A stretch of 64,000 nt of DNA from Leifsonia sp. PS1209 (GTDB lineage Bacteria; Actinomycetota; Actinomycetes; Actinomycetales; Microbacteriaceae). The notes beneath the pieces were generated by a model that was given only the letters and a program-made list of their open reading frames with translations, ran no database searches and had not been told where the DNA came from. Positions 1-8,355 of the stretch are shown here, one piece after another. Each line of letters begins with the position of its first letter. Within the stretch, counting starts at the first letter, position 1. Both the position numbers and the translations under genes were made by a program. The DNA lies in contig NZ_CP051154.1 in assembly GCF_012317045.1 (NCBI RefSeq), forward strand, positions 3,100,001-3,164,000, given 5' to 3'.

Positions 1-1105
1 CCTCGCGGGCGTACTTGACGGCCATCAGCGTGTCCATGGTCTCGCCGGACTGGCTGATCGAGATGACCAGCGTTCCGTCGGTGATGACCGGCTCGCGGTA
101 GCGGAACTCGTGGCTCAGCTCGACCGTGACGGGGACGCGCGCCCACTTCTCGATGGCGTAGCTGCCCACCAGACCGGCGTAGGCCGCCGTCCCGCAGGCG
201 ATGATCGTGATGCGGTCGATGGTGGCGAGCTTGTCGTCGCCGAGCACGTCCAGCTCCGGGATGTGCACCGTTCCGTCGACCAGACGGCCGCGCAGGGTGT
301 TGGCGACGGCGTCCGGCTCCTCGGCGATCTCCTTCGCCATGAACGACGACCAGCCGCCCTTCTCTGCGGCGGAGGCGTCCCAGGCGATCTCGAACGGCTC
401 GACCTCGACCGGAGCGCCGGAGAAGTCGGTGACGGTGACCGCATCCGGGGTGATGGTCACGATCTGGTCCTGGCCGATGGCCAGCGCGTTGCGGGTGTGC
501 TCGACGAAGGCGGCGACGTCGGAGCCGAGGAAGTTCTCTCCGTCGCCCAGACCGATCACGAGGGGCGAGTTGCGGCGGGCGCCGACCACGACGTGCGGCT
601 GGTCCTTGTGCAGGGCGAGCAGGGTGAACGCGCCCTCCAAGCGCGAGACGACGCGCTGGAACGCCTCGTTCAGGTCACCCGTCCTGCGGTACTCGCGGCC
701 GAGGAGCACAGCGGCGACCTCGGTGTCGGTCTCCGACTCGAAGGTGAAGCCGTCGGCGAGCAGTTCGTCGCGCAGCGTGGCGAAGTTCTCGATGATGCCG
801 TTGTGGATGACGGCGAGCTTGCCGTCGTCTCCGAGGTGCGGGTGCGCGTTGCGGTCGGTCGGGCCGCCGTGCGTCGCCCAGCGGGTGTGGCCGATGCCCG
901 TTCCGCCGTTCGGGATGGGGTGCGCATCCAGTTCGTCGGCGAGCGCGGACAGCTTGCCGGCCTTCTTCGCTGTGCCCAACTGACCGTCCGGGCCGATCAC
1001 GGCGATACCCGCCGAGTCGTACCCGCGGTACTCCAGACGCTTCAGGCCGCCGAGCAGGACCTCAACACTCTTGTCGGTACCGACGTACCCCACGATTCCA
1101 CACAT
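1..1105 (-). CDS. glmS: Glucosamine-fructose-6-phosphate aminotransferase, C-terminus cut by window edge
   Basis: GlmS converts fructose-6-phosphate and glutamine to glucosamine-6-phosphate, the first step toward UDP-GlcNAc for peptidoglycan. About 368 N-terminal codons of the usual ~610 are present. The protein starts [11 protein letters not shown], so Cys2 becomes the N-terminal glutaminase nucleophile after Met removal. HTRWATHG and IHNGIIENF of the glutaminase domain follow. SISQSGET of the first SIS sugar-binding domain lies near residue 348, just before the edge. The start ATG is 7 nt below a TAAAAT box, so the mRNA is probably leaderless. It is divergent from coaA. The product of the pathway feeds GlmM, which is encoded nearby. 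Confidence 0.97.
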   Translation of the reverse strand, partial: MCGIVGYVGTDKSVEVLLGGLKRLEYRGYDSAGIAVIGPDGQLGTAKKAGKLSALADELDAHPIPNGGTGIGHTRWATHGGPTDRNAHPHLGDDGKLAVIHNGIIENFATLRDELLADGFTFESETDTEVAAVLLGREYRRTGDLNEAFQRVVSRLEGAFTLLALHKDQPHVVVGARRNSPLVIGLGDGENFLGSDVAAFVEHTRNALAIGQDQIVTITPDAVTVTDFSGAPVEVEPFEIAWDASAAEKGGWSSFMAKEIAEEPDAVANTLRGRLVDGTVHIPELDVLGDDKLATIDRITIIACGTAAYAGLVGSYAIEKWARVPVTVELSHEFRYREPVITDGTLVISISQSGETMDTLMAVKYARE

Positions 1106-1112
1106 GCTGCCG

Positions 1113-1118
1113 ATTTTA
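1113..1118 (-). promoter_or_regulatory. glmS -10 element, leaderless
   Basis: TAAAAT on the minus strand lies 7 nt before the glmS ATG. This is where a -10 box falls when transcription starts at the start codon. No Shine-Dalgarno sequence fits in between. Confidence 0.65.
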
Positions 1119-1134
1119 GCCTGGCGCGACACCC

Positions 1135-1140
1135 TAGACT
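1135..1140 (+). promoter_or_regulatory. coaA -10 element, leaderless
   Basis: TAGACT lies 8 nt before the coaA ATG at 1149 and matches the actinobacterial TANNNT box. It is back to back with the glmS box, so the two promoters share about 45 bp. Confidence 0.6.
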
Positions 1141-1148
1141 TGTCGCCT

Positions 1149-2114
1149 ATGGCGGTGAACGGCGCAGCACAGGGCGTATCCACAGGCAACGGCGACTCGT
1201 CCCCGTTCGTCGAGCTGAGCAGAGCCGACTGGGCCGACCTCGCCCAGAGCACCCGCCTCCCGCTCAAAGAAACCGAGATCGTGCAGCTGCGCGGCCTCGG
1301 CGATCCGCTCGACATGCGCGAGGTCGAAGAGGTCTACCTGCCACTCAGCCGCCTCCTGAACCTCTACGTCGGAGGCGCGAAGCAGCTGCACAGGGTGACC
1401 AGCCAGTTCCTCGGGGAGCGGGCGGCGAGCACGCCGTTCGTCATCGGCGTCGCCGGTTCCGTGGCCGTCGGCAAGTCGACGATCGCCCGCCTGATGCGCG
1501 AACTGCTGTCCCGCTGGGACGACACCCCGCGCGTCGAGCTCGTCACCACGGACGGCTTCCTGCTGCCCAACGCCGAGCTGGAGCGCCGCGGCCTGATGGA
1601 GCGCAAAGGCTTCCCGGAGTCCTACGACCGCAAGGCGCTGCTGCGCTTCGTCACCGCCGTCAAGAGCGGGGCCGCCGAGGTGCGGGCGCCGTTCTACTCC
1701 CACCTCAGCTACGACATCGTCCCCGACGCCGAGATCGTGGTGCGGCGGCCGGATGTGCTCATCGTCGAGGGGCTCAACGTGCTGCAGCCGGCAGGGGGAG
1801 GCAACCAGCTCGCCGTCAGTGACCTCTTCGACTTCTCCGTCTACGTGGATGCCCGCACCCGCGACATCGCCAACTGGTACCAGGAGCGGTTCCTCAAGCT
1901 GCAGCGGGGCGCGTTCGCCAACCCCAAGTCGTACTTCCACCGCTTCTCGCAACTCACCGAGGAGCAGGCGAGGGCGCGTGCATCCAGCATCTGGGAGTCG
2001 ATCAACGAGCCGAACCTCACCCAGAACATCCGGCCGACGCGCTCGCGCGCCAAGCTGGTGCTGCGCAAGGGCGCCGACCACGCGGTGAGCTCCGTGCTGC
2101 TGCGCAAACTCTGA
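1149..2114 (+). CDS. coaA: Type I pantothenate kinase
   Basis: CoaA phosphorylates pantothenate with ATP, the first committed step to coenzyme A, in the cytoplasm. The 321-residue protein fits the bacterial type I family (about 310-320 aa). The Walker A motif [12 protein letters not shown] is at residues 100-111, and the conserved [11 protein letters not shown] and [20 protein letters not shown] stretches follow. An in-frame start 26 codons upstream (1071) exists but would run across the divergent promoter region. The ATG at 1149 gives the family length and sits behind a good TAGACT box, so I chose it. Confidence 0.95.
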   Translation: MAVNGAAQGVSTGNGDSSPFVELSRADWADLAQSTRLPLKETEIVQLRGLGDPLDMREVEEVYLPLSRLLNLYVGGAKQLHRVTSQFLGERAASTPFVIGVAGSVAVGKSTIARLMRELLSRWDDTPRVELVTTDGFLLPNAELERRGLMERKGFPESYDRKALLRFVTAVKSGAAEVRAPFYSHLSYDIVPDAEIVVRRPDVLIVEGLNVLQPAGGGNQLAVSDLFDFSVYVDARTRDIANWYQERFLKLQRGAFANPKSYFHRFSQLTEEQARARASSIWESINEPNLTQNIRPTRSRAKLVLRKGADHAVSSVLLRKL

Positions 2115-2162
2115 CCCGGGCGTAAATGCCTCAGGTGTTCATCACCACCGTTTCTACGCTCT

Positions 2163-2170
2163 GGTATTCA
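2163..2170 (+). promoter_or_regulatory. Possible extended -10 for the XRE pair
   Basis: TGGTATTCA is an extended -10 type element (TGnTAT) ending 8 nt before the GTG at 2179. No -35 consensus is visible and the last base of the box is A, so support is modest. Confidence 0.35.
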
Positions 2171-2178
2171 AAGCGCGT

Positions 2179-2505
2179 GTGATTCCATCATGGGGTATGG
2201 CCGCCCCACACTCCCGCGCCGCCGAGCTGTTCGGCGTACGCGTCCGCGCGGCCAGAATCGCCCTCGGCCTCAGCCAGGAGGACGCTGCGCACCTCGCCGA
2301 CATGCACTCCACGAACTACGGACGGATCGAGCGCGGAGAGGCGAACGCCGAACTGCACACGATCGTGCGCCTCGCGACCGCGCTCAATGTCGACCCCGGC
2401 GACCTGCTGAAGGGCCTGTACGGCGACGAGCTGCTGCCGAAGCGCACGCGCGCATACTCCGTCGCCGACTTCATCGCATCCAGAAAGGCGGACGGCGGCC
2501 ACTGA
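2179..2505 (+). CDS. XRE-family helix-turn-helix regulator 1
   Basis: This is a 108-residue single-domain DNA-binding protein. The helix-turn-helix occupies roughly residues 18-75, with LGLSQEDAAHLADMHSTNYG followed by RIERGEA, the classic Cro/C1-type recognition region. The short C-terminus ends in SVADFIASRKADGGH. The GTG start at 2179 is chosen because of the upstream -10-like box; an in-frame ATG at 2197 is the alternative. No ligand or enzymatic domain is present. A closely related gene follows 17 bp downstream, so the two look like a tandem duplication. The target is unknown. Confidence 0.85.
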   Translation: MIPSWGMAAPHSRAAELFGVRVRAARIALGLSQEDAAHLADMHSTNYGRIERGEANAELHTIVRLATALNVDPGDLLKGLYGDELLPKRTRAYSVADFIASRKADGGH

Positions 2506-2522
2506 GCCGACCGGAGGACACC

Positions 2523-2828
2523 GTGCCAGAACAGCGCTCGAACGCCGCAGGGATCATCGGCGACCGCATCCGGGATGCGCGCCTCACCTTCGGCCTGCCG
2601 CAGAGCGACATCGCGCACCTCGCCGGGATGGACGTCGCCAACTACGGCAAGCTGGAGCGCGGCCAGAGCAACCCGACGCTCGAGACGCTGGTGCAGGTGG
2701 CCACCGTGCTCGGCGTCGACCTCGGCGCGCTCACGTCCGGCCTCAGCGGCCTGGACATGCTTCCGCCGTCCGAGAGCGTGTTCACGGCCGCGGACTTCCT
2801 CGAAGCCCGCGGCCGCCGAACCCGCTAG
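2523..2828 (+). CDS. XRE-family helix-turn-helix regulator 2
   Basis: This 101-residue Cro/C1-type regulator is paralogous to the preceding gene. The helix-turn-helix reads FGLPQSDIAHLAGMDVANYG then KLERGQSNPTL. The C-terminal tail VFTAADFLEARGRR matches the SVADFIASR tail of regulator 1. The GTG start at 2523 follows a clear GGAGGA ribosome-binding site. The gene is 17 bp from its partner, so they are probably co-transcribed. It ends 13 bp from the convergent glmM. The two could form homo- or heterodimers; this is inference. Confidence 0.85.
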   Translation: MPEQRSNAAGIIGDRIRDARLTFGLPQSDIAHLAGMDVANYGKLERGQSNPTLETLVQVATVLGVDLGALTSGLSGLDMLPPSESVFTAADFLEARGRRTR

Positions 2829-2841
2829 AAACGCGAACCGG

Positions 2842-4203
2842 CTAGAAGGACAGCCGTTCGCGGACGACCGTGGCGAGTTCCTCCGCCAGGCGTTCCGCCG
2901 TGTGGATGTCCGCCGCCTCGACCATGACGCGCACGAGGGGCTCGGTGCCCGACGGACGCAGCAGCACCCGTCCGGTGTCCCCGAGGGCCGCCTCCGCGGT
3001 CTGCACGGCCGCCTTGAGGCCGTCGTCGGTGTGCACGGCGTGGTGGTCAACGTTCTTCACGTTCACCATCACCTGCGGGTACACCGTCATGACCTGGGCG
3101 AGCTCGGCCAGCGACTTGCGCTGACGCGCCATCTCGCTGAGCAGGTGCAGCCCGGTCAGAATGCCGTCGCCGGTCGTGGCGAACTCGCGCATGATGACGT
3201 GCCCGGACTGCTCGCCGCCGAGCGAGTAGTCGTTCTGGTTCATCTCTTCGAGCACGTACCGGTCGCCGACCGCCGTCTCGACCATCCGGATGCCGTTGTC
3301 GCGCATCGCGAGCTTGAGCCCGAGGTTGCTCATCACCGTCGCCACGAGCGTGTTGTCGCGCAGCTTGCCGCGCTCCTTCATGCCGAGGGCGAGGATCGCC
3401 ATGATCTGGTCGCCGTCGACGACGTTGCCGTTCGCGTCGATCGCGAGGCACCGGTCTGCGTCTCCGTCGTGCGCGATGCCGACGTCCGCGCCGGCCGCGA
3501 GGACCGCCGCAGCCAGGTTGTCGAGGTGGGTCGAACCGACACCGTCGTTGATGTTCATGCCGTCCGGCGAGTCGCCGATGACGGTGACGCGGGCTCCCGC
3601 GTCCGTGAACACCTCGGGCGAGACGCCGGCCGCCGCGCCGTGGGCGCAGTCGAGCACGACGTGGATGCCGTCGAGGCGGTGCGGGAGGCTGCCGAGCAGG
3701 TGCAGGACGTAGCGGTCCTCGGCGTCTGCGAAGCGGCGGATGCGCCCGACGCCGGCACCGGTCGGGGCGAGCTTCTCGAGGGAGAGGTGCTCCTCGATGC
3801 GGTTCTCGACCACATCCGGGAGCTTGGTGCCTCCGCGGGCGAAGATCTTGATGCCGTTGTCCGGCGCAGGGTTGTGGGACGCGGACACCATGACGCCGAA
3901 GTCGGCGTCGAAGTCCGCGATCAGGAACGCCGCGGCAGGCGTCGGGATGACCCCGGCGTCGTACACGTCGACACCGGAGCTGGCGAGCCCGGCGGACACG
4001 GCCGCAGAGATGAACTCGCCCGAGACGCGAGGGTCACGGGCGACGATCGCCGTCGGGCGCTTGCCCGCGGCACGCCGCGCCTCGGCGCTGCGGCCTTGCG
4101 TCAGGACAGCAGCAGCTGCCTGAGCAAGGCCGAGCGCGAGGTCGGCGGTGAGACTACCGTTTGCGAGTCCGCGGACTCCGTCGGTACCGAAGAGGCGTGG
4201 CAT
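2842..4203 (-). CDS. glmM: Phosphoglucosamine mutase
   Basis: GlmM interconverts glucosamine-6-phosphate and glucosamine-1-phosphate for UDP-GlcNAc synthesis. The 453-residue length is typical. [10 protein letters not shown] is at the N-terminus. The phosphoserine loop [11 protein letters not shown] places the active Ser at residue 109. The metal loop AHDGDADRC and the C-terminal [12 protein letters not shown] phosphate-binding motif are intact. It starts 27 nt after the rpsI stop and is most likely the third gene of the rplM-rpsI-glmM operon, which links cell-wall precursor supply to ribosome synthesis. GlmS, which makes its substrate, is encoded about 1.7 kb away. Confidence 0.97.
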   Translation of the reverse strand: MPRLFGTDGVRGLANGSLTADLALGLAQAAAAVLTQGRSAEARRAAGKRPTAIVARDPRVSGEFISAAVSAGLASSGVDVYDAGVIPTPAAAFLIADFDADFGVMVSASHNPAPDNGIKIFARGGTKLPDVVENRIEEHLSLEKLAPTGAGVGRIRRFADAEDRYVLHLLGSLPHRLDGIHVVLDCAHGAAAGVSPEVFTDAGARVTVIGDSPDGMNINDGVGSTHLDNLAAAVLAAGADVGIAHDGDADRCLAIDANGNVVDGDQIMAILALGMKERGKLRDNTLVATVMSNLGLKLAMRDNGIRMVETAVGDRYVLEEMNQNDYSLGGEQSGHVIMREFATTGDGILTGLHLLSEMARQRKSLAELAQVMTVYPQVMVNVKNVDHHAVHTDDGLKAAVQTAEAALGDTGRVLLRPSGTEPLVRVMVEAADIHTAERLAEELATVVRERLSF

Positions 4204-4230
4204 GAACCGAAGCCTAAGCGCTCTCGACGC

Positions 4231-4728
4231 TTAGCGCTTGGAGAACTGCGACGCCTTGCGGGCCTTCTTGAGACCGGCCTTCTTGCGCTCGATGACGCGA
4301 GCGTCACGAGTGAGGAAGCCGGCCTTCTTCAGGGTGGGACGGTTGTTGTCGCGGTCGATCTCGTTGAGGGCACGAGCGATCGCGAGACGCAGCGCGCCGG
4401 CCTGGCCCGAAGGGCCACCGCCGGTGATGCGTGCGACGACGTCGTAGCCGCCGATGAGGTCGAGGACCTTGAACGGGTCGGTGATCAGCTGCTGGTGCAG
4501 CTTGTTCGGGAAGTAGTCGGCGAACTCACGGCCGTTGACCGTGATGGTGCCGGAGCCCGGGACGAGGCGCGCGCGGGCGATGGCCTGCTTGCGACGGCCG
4601 ACGGCCGCACCGGGAACGGTGAGGACGGGGCGCTGCGTCTGGGGGGCCTCGGAGGCCGGGGTCTCGGTCGAGTAGGACTCGACGTTGTCGGCCTGGGCCG
4701 ACTCGATGCTGTCTGCGATCTTCGCCAC
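4231..4728 (-). CDS. rpsI: 30S ribosomal protein S9
   Basis: S9 binds the 3' major domain of 16S rRNA and its C-terminal tail reaches the P-site tRNA. The core starts near residue 45 ([15 protein letters not shown]) and ends with the conserved basic tail [12 protein letters not shown]. At 165 residues it is about 35 longer than the ~130 of E. coli. The excess is an N-terminal Ser/Thr/Glu-rich extension. It is 47 nt downstream of rplM in the same transcript. Confidence 0.97.
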   Translation of the reverse strand: MAKIADSIESAQADNVESYSTETPASEAPQTQRPVLTVPGAAVGRRKQAIARARLVPGSGTITVNGREFADYFPNKLHQQLITDPFKVLDLIGGYDVVARITGGGPSGQAGALRLAIARALNEIDRDNNRPTLKKAGFLTRDARVIERKKAGLKKARKASQFSKR

Positions 4729-4775
4729 GATGGTGATAATCCTTTATCTCTGAGTCTGAAAGGTCTGTCGGTCGC

Positions 4776-5222
4776 TTACTGAGCGACCTGGCCGAGGGTG
4801 TACGGCTTCGGCTGCTGGGCGGCGTGCGGGTGCTCGCTGCCCGTGTAGACCTTCAGCTTGCGGAGCTGGGCGCGGCCGATCGAGTTCTTGGGGAGCATTC
4901 CGCGGACGGCCTTCTCCACAGCGCGGATCGGGTTCTTCTCGAGGAGCTCGGCGTACGTCACGGCGGTGAGGCCGCCCGGGTAACCGGAGTGGCGGTACGC
5001 CTTCTTCTGCGCAGCCTTGGCGCCGGTGAGGGCGACCTTGTCCGCGTTGACGATGATGACGAAGTCGCCGGAGTCCATGTGCGGGGCGAAGGTCGCCTTG
5101 TGCTTTCCACGGAGGAGAGCGGCGGTGTGGCTGGCGAGACGGCCGAGCACGACGTCAGTCGCGTCGATGATGACCCAGTCGCGCTGGATCTCGTCTGCCT
5201 TCGGGGTGTAAGTGCGCGTCAC
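4776..5222 (-). CDS. rplM: 50S ribosomal protein L13
   Basis: L13 is an early-assembling 50S protein that binds 23S rRNA domain II. The 148-residue length is normal. Recognisable blocks are [35 protein letters not shown] and HSGYPGG. The start is GTG, within [11 protein letters not shown]. It is the first gene of the operon with rpsI and glmM and lies behind a strong promoter with an approximately 135-nt leader. Confidence 0.97.
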   Translation of the reverse strand: MTRTYTPKADEIQRDWVIIDATDVVLGRLASHTAALLRGKHKATFAPHMDSGDFVIIVNADKVALTGAKAAQKKAYRHSGYPGGLTAVTYAELLEKNPIRAVEKAVRGMLPKNSIGRAQLRKLKVYTGSEHPHAAQQPKPYTLGQVAQ

Positions 5223-5305
5223 AGTAGTGGCTGCTTTCTGTATCGAACGGAGGTGTTCGTGAATCCCACTCCCTGGCTGTTCCGCTCCTGATGAGGAGGG
5301 AACCT

Positions 5306-5319
5306 GCCCTTCGGAGGGC
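5306..5319 (-). other. Small hairpin in the rplM leader
   Basis: GCCCT and AGGGC pair around a four-base loop inside the rplM 5' leader (about 5223-5358). L13 mRNA leaders are autoregulatory in other bacteria, but I cannot match this one to a named leader family. Confidence 0.3.
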
Positions 5320-5364
5320 TCACGTTCGCGTGTCGCACCGCAGAGGCGCGGACACCAAAGATCA

Positions 5365-5394
5365 ATAGTACGCGACAGGCGGGATGCCGGTCAA
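5365..5394 (-). promoter_or_regulatory. rplM-rpsI-glmM promoter
   Basis: On the minus strand TTGACC (5389-5394) is separated by 18 nt from TACTAT (5365-5370). This is a good sigma-70/HrdB-type promoter with predicted start near 5358. Confidence 0.8.
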
Positions 5395-5467
5395 ACCGTG
5401 GGCGGGACGGGCTCAGCCCCAGGGCTGAATTCGGGGCAGAAACCGTGCGGCGACGGTCCCGGCACTC

Positions 5468-5473
5468 TAGCGT
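5468..5473 (+). promoter_or_regulatory. Histidine kinase -10 element, leaderless
   Basis: TAGCGT lies 7 nt before the ATG at 5481, as expected for a leaderless transcript. No Shine-Dalgarno sequence precedes this ATG. Confidence 0.55.
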
Positions 5474-5480
5474 GATCGGC

Positions 5481-6728
5481 ATGGTCAAGCTCCTCCCCCA
5501 CGCTCAGCGGTACATCGAGCCCGTGGTCGCCGTCGCCTTCTTCCTGTTCTGGGCATTCGCCGAGGTCGGGCGGCATCAGATCCTTCCCGGATTCCTGCGC
5601 AGCGCCCTCCCCTGGTGGGCGGCGCTGCTCGGCGTCGCCCTCGCCATCGCCGTGGCGCGGATCTGGCCGATGGTCGCGATGGCGGTCTGCACCGCGGTGG
5701 TGATCGGCCAGCTGCTCGTCCCCGCCGGCGCCTTCTCGTCCACCGACTGGCCGATCTCGTTCGGCTATCTGGTGGTGATCGTGGGCGTGAGCGCGAGCAT
5801 CCGGGATCGGTGGCGCCCGCTGTCGTTCGCGTTCGCGCTGGGGCTCGCCGTCGCGGTCGCCGGGCTGCTCATCTCCGGGCCACGGCTCGACTGGTACGGC
5901 CCGTTCGGAGACACGAACGGCAACGTCGGCACGATCGTGGTCAACCGGGTGATCCTGTTCGCCGTCGCGATCCTGCTGGCCGTCGGCGCATGGCTCCTCG
6001 GCTTCTTCGGCCGCGCGTGGCAGCAGAAGCTGCACAGCGACGCGCTCCTCGCCAAGACGACGGACGAGCTGCACAGCGCGGAGGTCGACCTGCTGGTGTC
6101 GCAGGAGCGCGACCGCATCGCCCAGGACGTGCACGACATCATGGCGCACTCCCTCTCGGTGATCATCGCCCAGGCCGACGGCGCCCGCTTCGTCGCTCCC
6201 GCACGCCCGGAGGCTGTCGCCGAGTCGCTGGAGAACATCGCAGCGTCGGCGCGCACGTCGCTGACCGAGGTGCGGATGCTCATCCAGACCCTCGTCGCCG
6301 ACCCCGTCGGGCACTCGACTCCGACCGTCGACGACATCGACGAACTGGTCGACCGGATGCGCACAGCGGGGCTCGACGTGCAGCTCGAGGAGTTCGGAGA
6401 GAGGGAGCACCTCACCGGCACCCAGCAGCTCGCCGTCTACCGCATCGTGCAGGAGAGCCTCACGAACGCGCTCAAGCACGCCGGAGCGGAGCCGTCCGCG
6501 CGCATCTCGCTGGACTGGCGCGGCCAGGGGCTCTCCATCGCCGTCTCGTCCAGCGGCACGGCGACCGAACGTCCGCAGCAGACCACAACGTCGCGCGGAC
6601 TGTACGGGATGCACGAGCGCGCCAGGCTCGCCGGCGGCTGGCTCACAGCGGGAGAGGACGACGAGGTGCCCGGCGGCTACGTGGTCGCGGCGTTCATCCC
6701 CACCGCACCCCTGGAGCAGGCGTCGTGA
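5481..6728 (+). CDS. NarL-type sensor histidine kinase (HisKA_3)
   Basis: This 415-residue membrane sensor kinase autophosphorylates and hands phosphate to the response regulator encoded next. Five or six hydrophobic segments fill residues 10-180 with no large extracellular domain. The HisKA_3 dimerisation helix follows, with the phospho-acceptor in ERDRIAQDVHDIMAHSLS (His218). The ATPase domain has QESLTNALKHA (N box) and SRGLYGMHERARLAGG (G box). I chose the ATG at 5481 because of the TAGCGT box 7 nt upstream; a GTG at 5472 is possible. The stop overlaps the regulator start (GTGA), so the pair is translationally coupled. The signal is unknown. Confidence 0.92.
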   Translation: MVKLLPHAQRYIEPVVAVAFFLFWAFAEVGRHQILPGFLRSALPWWAALLGVALAIAVARIWPMVAMAVCTAVVIGQLLVPAGAFSSTDWPISFGYLVVIVGVSASIRDRWRPLSFAFALGLAVAVAGLLISGPRLDWYGPFGDTNGNVGTIVVNRVILFAVAILLAVGAWLLGFFGRAWQQKLHSDALLAKTTDELHSAEVDLLVSQERDRIAQDVHDIMAHSLSVIIAQADGARFVAPARPEAVAESLENIAASARTSLTEVRMLIQTLVADPVGHSTPTVDDIDELVDRMRTAGLDVQLEEFGEREHLTGTQQLAVYRIVQESLTNALKHAGAEPSARISLDWRGQGLSIAVSSSGTATERPQQTTTSRGLYGMHERARLAGGWLTAGEDDEVPGGYVVAAFIPTAPLEQAS

Positions 6729-7372
6729 GCGCGATCCGGGTGGCGGTGGTCGACGACCAGGTGCTGTTCTGCTCCGGGCTCGCCATGCTGATCGAGTCGC
6801 AGGCCGACCTGGAGTTCGCCGGGTCGGCGCACGACGGGATGGCCGCCGTCGACCTCGTCGAGCGCGAACGACCGGAGGTGGTGCTGATGGATGTGCGGAT
6901 GCCGCTGCTCGACGGCATCGCCGCGACAGAGCGCATCCTGTCGGGGTCGACGGCGGACGACGCTCCGAAGATCATCGTGCTCACCACGTTCCAGCGCGAC
7001 GAGGCCGTCGCCCGCGCCCTGCGCGCCGGAGCATCCGGCTTCATCATGAAGGACACGACGCCCGAGTTCGTCCTCGCCGCGATCCGGACCGTCGCCGCCG
7101 GTCACGCGGTGATCGCGCCGAAAGACGCTGCCGAGTTGTTCGGCGCCCATCGGCGGCCACCCGCCCCGGATGCGATCGCCGACCTGTCCGTGCGGGAGAG
7201 GGAGGTCTTCCTGCTCGCCGCCCGCGGCCTGAGCAACGCGGAGGTGGGACAGACCGCGTTCATCAGCGAGGCCACCGTGAAGAGCCACATGCGCAGCATC
7301 CTCGCCAAGCTCGGCCTGGCATCGCGGGTGCAGCTGGTCGCGTTCGCGTACGAGAACGGGCTGGTGCGCTGA
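6725..7372 (+). CDS. NarL/FixJ-family response regulator
   Basis: This 215-residue response regulator pairs with the upstream kinase. The receiver domain (about 1-125) has the acidic pair Asp10-Asp11, the phosphorylated Asp56 in VVLMDVRMP, the switch Thr in VLTTF and the Lys in GFIMKDT. A LuxR-type helix-turn-helix fills the C-terminal 60 residues (LSVREREVFLLAARGLSNAE, then SEATVKSHMRSILAKL). GTG at 6725 overlaps the kinase stop by 4 nt. It faces truA tail to tail. Targets are not evident; the acyltransferase across truA is one possibility. Confidence 0.95.
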   Translation: MSAIRVAVVDDQVLFCSGLAMLIESQADLEFAGSAHDGMAAVDLVERERPEVVLMDVRMPLLDGIAATERILSGSTADDAPKIIVLTTFQRDEAVARALRAGASGFIMKDTTPEFVLAAIRTVAAGHAVIAPKDAAELFGAHRRPPAPDAIADLSVREREVFLLAARGLSNAEVGQTAFISEATVKSHMRSILAKLGLASRVQLVAFAYENGLVR

Positions 7373-7408
7373 GCCGGGACGACAGCGCCGTGGATGCAGG
7401 GGCCGGGC

Positions 7409-8278
7409 CTACAGCGTCCGCATCGCCCTGGTCTGCAGCGCGCGGAGCGCGAGCCCCACGTCGTCCGGGTAGCCGACCTGTTTCAGCGTCAGGCCTCGCG
7501 CCGGCATCACCTTGAACGCGTTGGTGCGCTGCCGGTCGTCGCGCAGCGCGATCAGTTCCTCCGCCGCCAGCCTGCCCTCGCCGACCGCGACGCACGCTCC
7601 GACCAGGGCGCGCACCATGCTGTGGCAGAACGCGTCGGCTTTCACCTCTGCGACCAGCACGCCGTCGTCGTCCTTGGTCCAGCCGAAACTCTGCAGCGTC
7701 CGGATGGTCGTCGCCCCGTCGCGGGGTTTGCAGTAGCTGGCGAAGTCGTGGAGTCCGAGCAGGCCGAGCGCGGCCGCATCCATCGCCTCGACGTCGAGCT
7801 CCGCCGAGACCCACGCCGTGCGGTGCCGCTGCAGCGGGTCGTGGAGGGCGACGGCGTCGGCGACGCGGTACTCGTAGCGACGCCAGATGGCAGAGAAGCG
7901 CGCGTCGAAGCCCTCGGGTGCGACGGTCACCTCGGTCAGGATGACGTCGGCGACGGGGCCGAGTACGCCGTTGACGCGTCTGCGCAGTGCCTCGCCGAGC
8001 GGGAACTGCTGGTGCGTGCCCCTGCGGCGCTGCAGGCTCGCGACCTGCGCTTCCGTCAGGTCGACGTGGGCGACCTGGCCGGTCGCGTGCACGCCGGCGT
8101 CCGTGCGCCCGGCGACGGTGAGCGTCGGGGCGTCGCCGTGCCTCCGGAAGATCGTCGCGAACGCCGCCTCGATCTCTCCCTGCACCGTCCGCAGCCCCGG
8201 CTGCCGTCCCCAGCCGTTGAAATCGGTGCCCTGGTACGCGATGTCGAGGCGGAATCGGGTCGTCGACTGGTCTTCCAC
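7409..8278 (-). CDS. truA: tRNA pseudouridine(38-40) synthase
   Basis: TruA isomerises uridines 38-40 in the anticodon arm of tRNAs. The 289 residues fit the family. The catalytic Asp is residue 60 in VAGRTDAGVHATGQVAH. The C-terminal half has GLHDFASYCKPRDGATT and FCHSMVRALVGACVAVGEGR. The start is GTG, 6 nt below a TAGAAT box, so the gene appears leaderless with its own promoter. In many genomes truA directly follows rplQ; here it is separated from it by the acyltransferase and GNAT genes. Confidence 0.96.
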   Translation of the reverse strand: MEDQSTTRFRLDIAYQGTDFNGWGRQPGLRTVQGEIEAAFATIFRRHGDAPTLTVAGRTDAGVHATGQVAHVDLTEAQVASLQRRRGTHQQFPLGEALRRRVNGVLGPVADVILTEVTVAPEGFDARFSAIWRRYEYRVADAVALHDPLQRHRTAWVSAELDVEAMDAAALGLLGLHDFASYCKPRDGATTIRTLQSFGWTKDDDGVLVAEVKADAFCHSMVRALVGACVAVGEGRLAAEELIALRDDRQRTNAFKVMPARGLTLKQVGYPDDVGLALRALQTRAMRTL

Positions 8279-8284
8279 ACGTCG

Positions 8285-8290
8285 ATTCTA
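8285..8290 (-). promoter_or_regulatory. truA -10 element, leaderless
   Basis: TAGAAT on the minus strand ends 6 nt before the GTG start of truA. No ribosome-binding site is present. Confidence 0.6.
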
Positions 8291-8322
8291 CGGAAGCGGC
8301 AACGACTGTCAGGAGCCGTTGC

Positions 8323-8328
8323 TATCGT
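8323..8328 (+). promoter_or_regulatory. Possible acyltransferase -10 element
   Basis: TATCGT is 27 nt before the ATG at 8356. The -35 region is weak and there is no clear ribosome-binding site. Confidence 0.3.
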
Positions 8329-8355
8329 GGTCCCTTCGCGATCCCCCGACCCGCT

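Noticed and set aside
2575..4782. A 735-codon plus-strand frame across glmM and rpsI
   Set aside because: It is antisense to two well-identified genes, with low-complexity composition.
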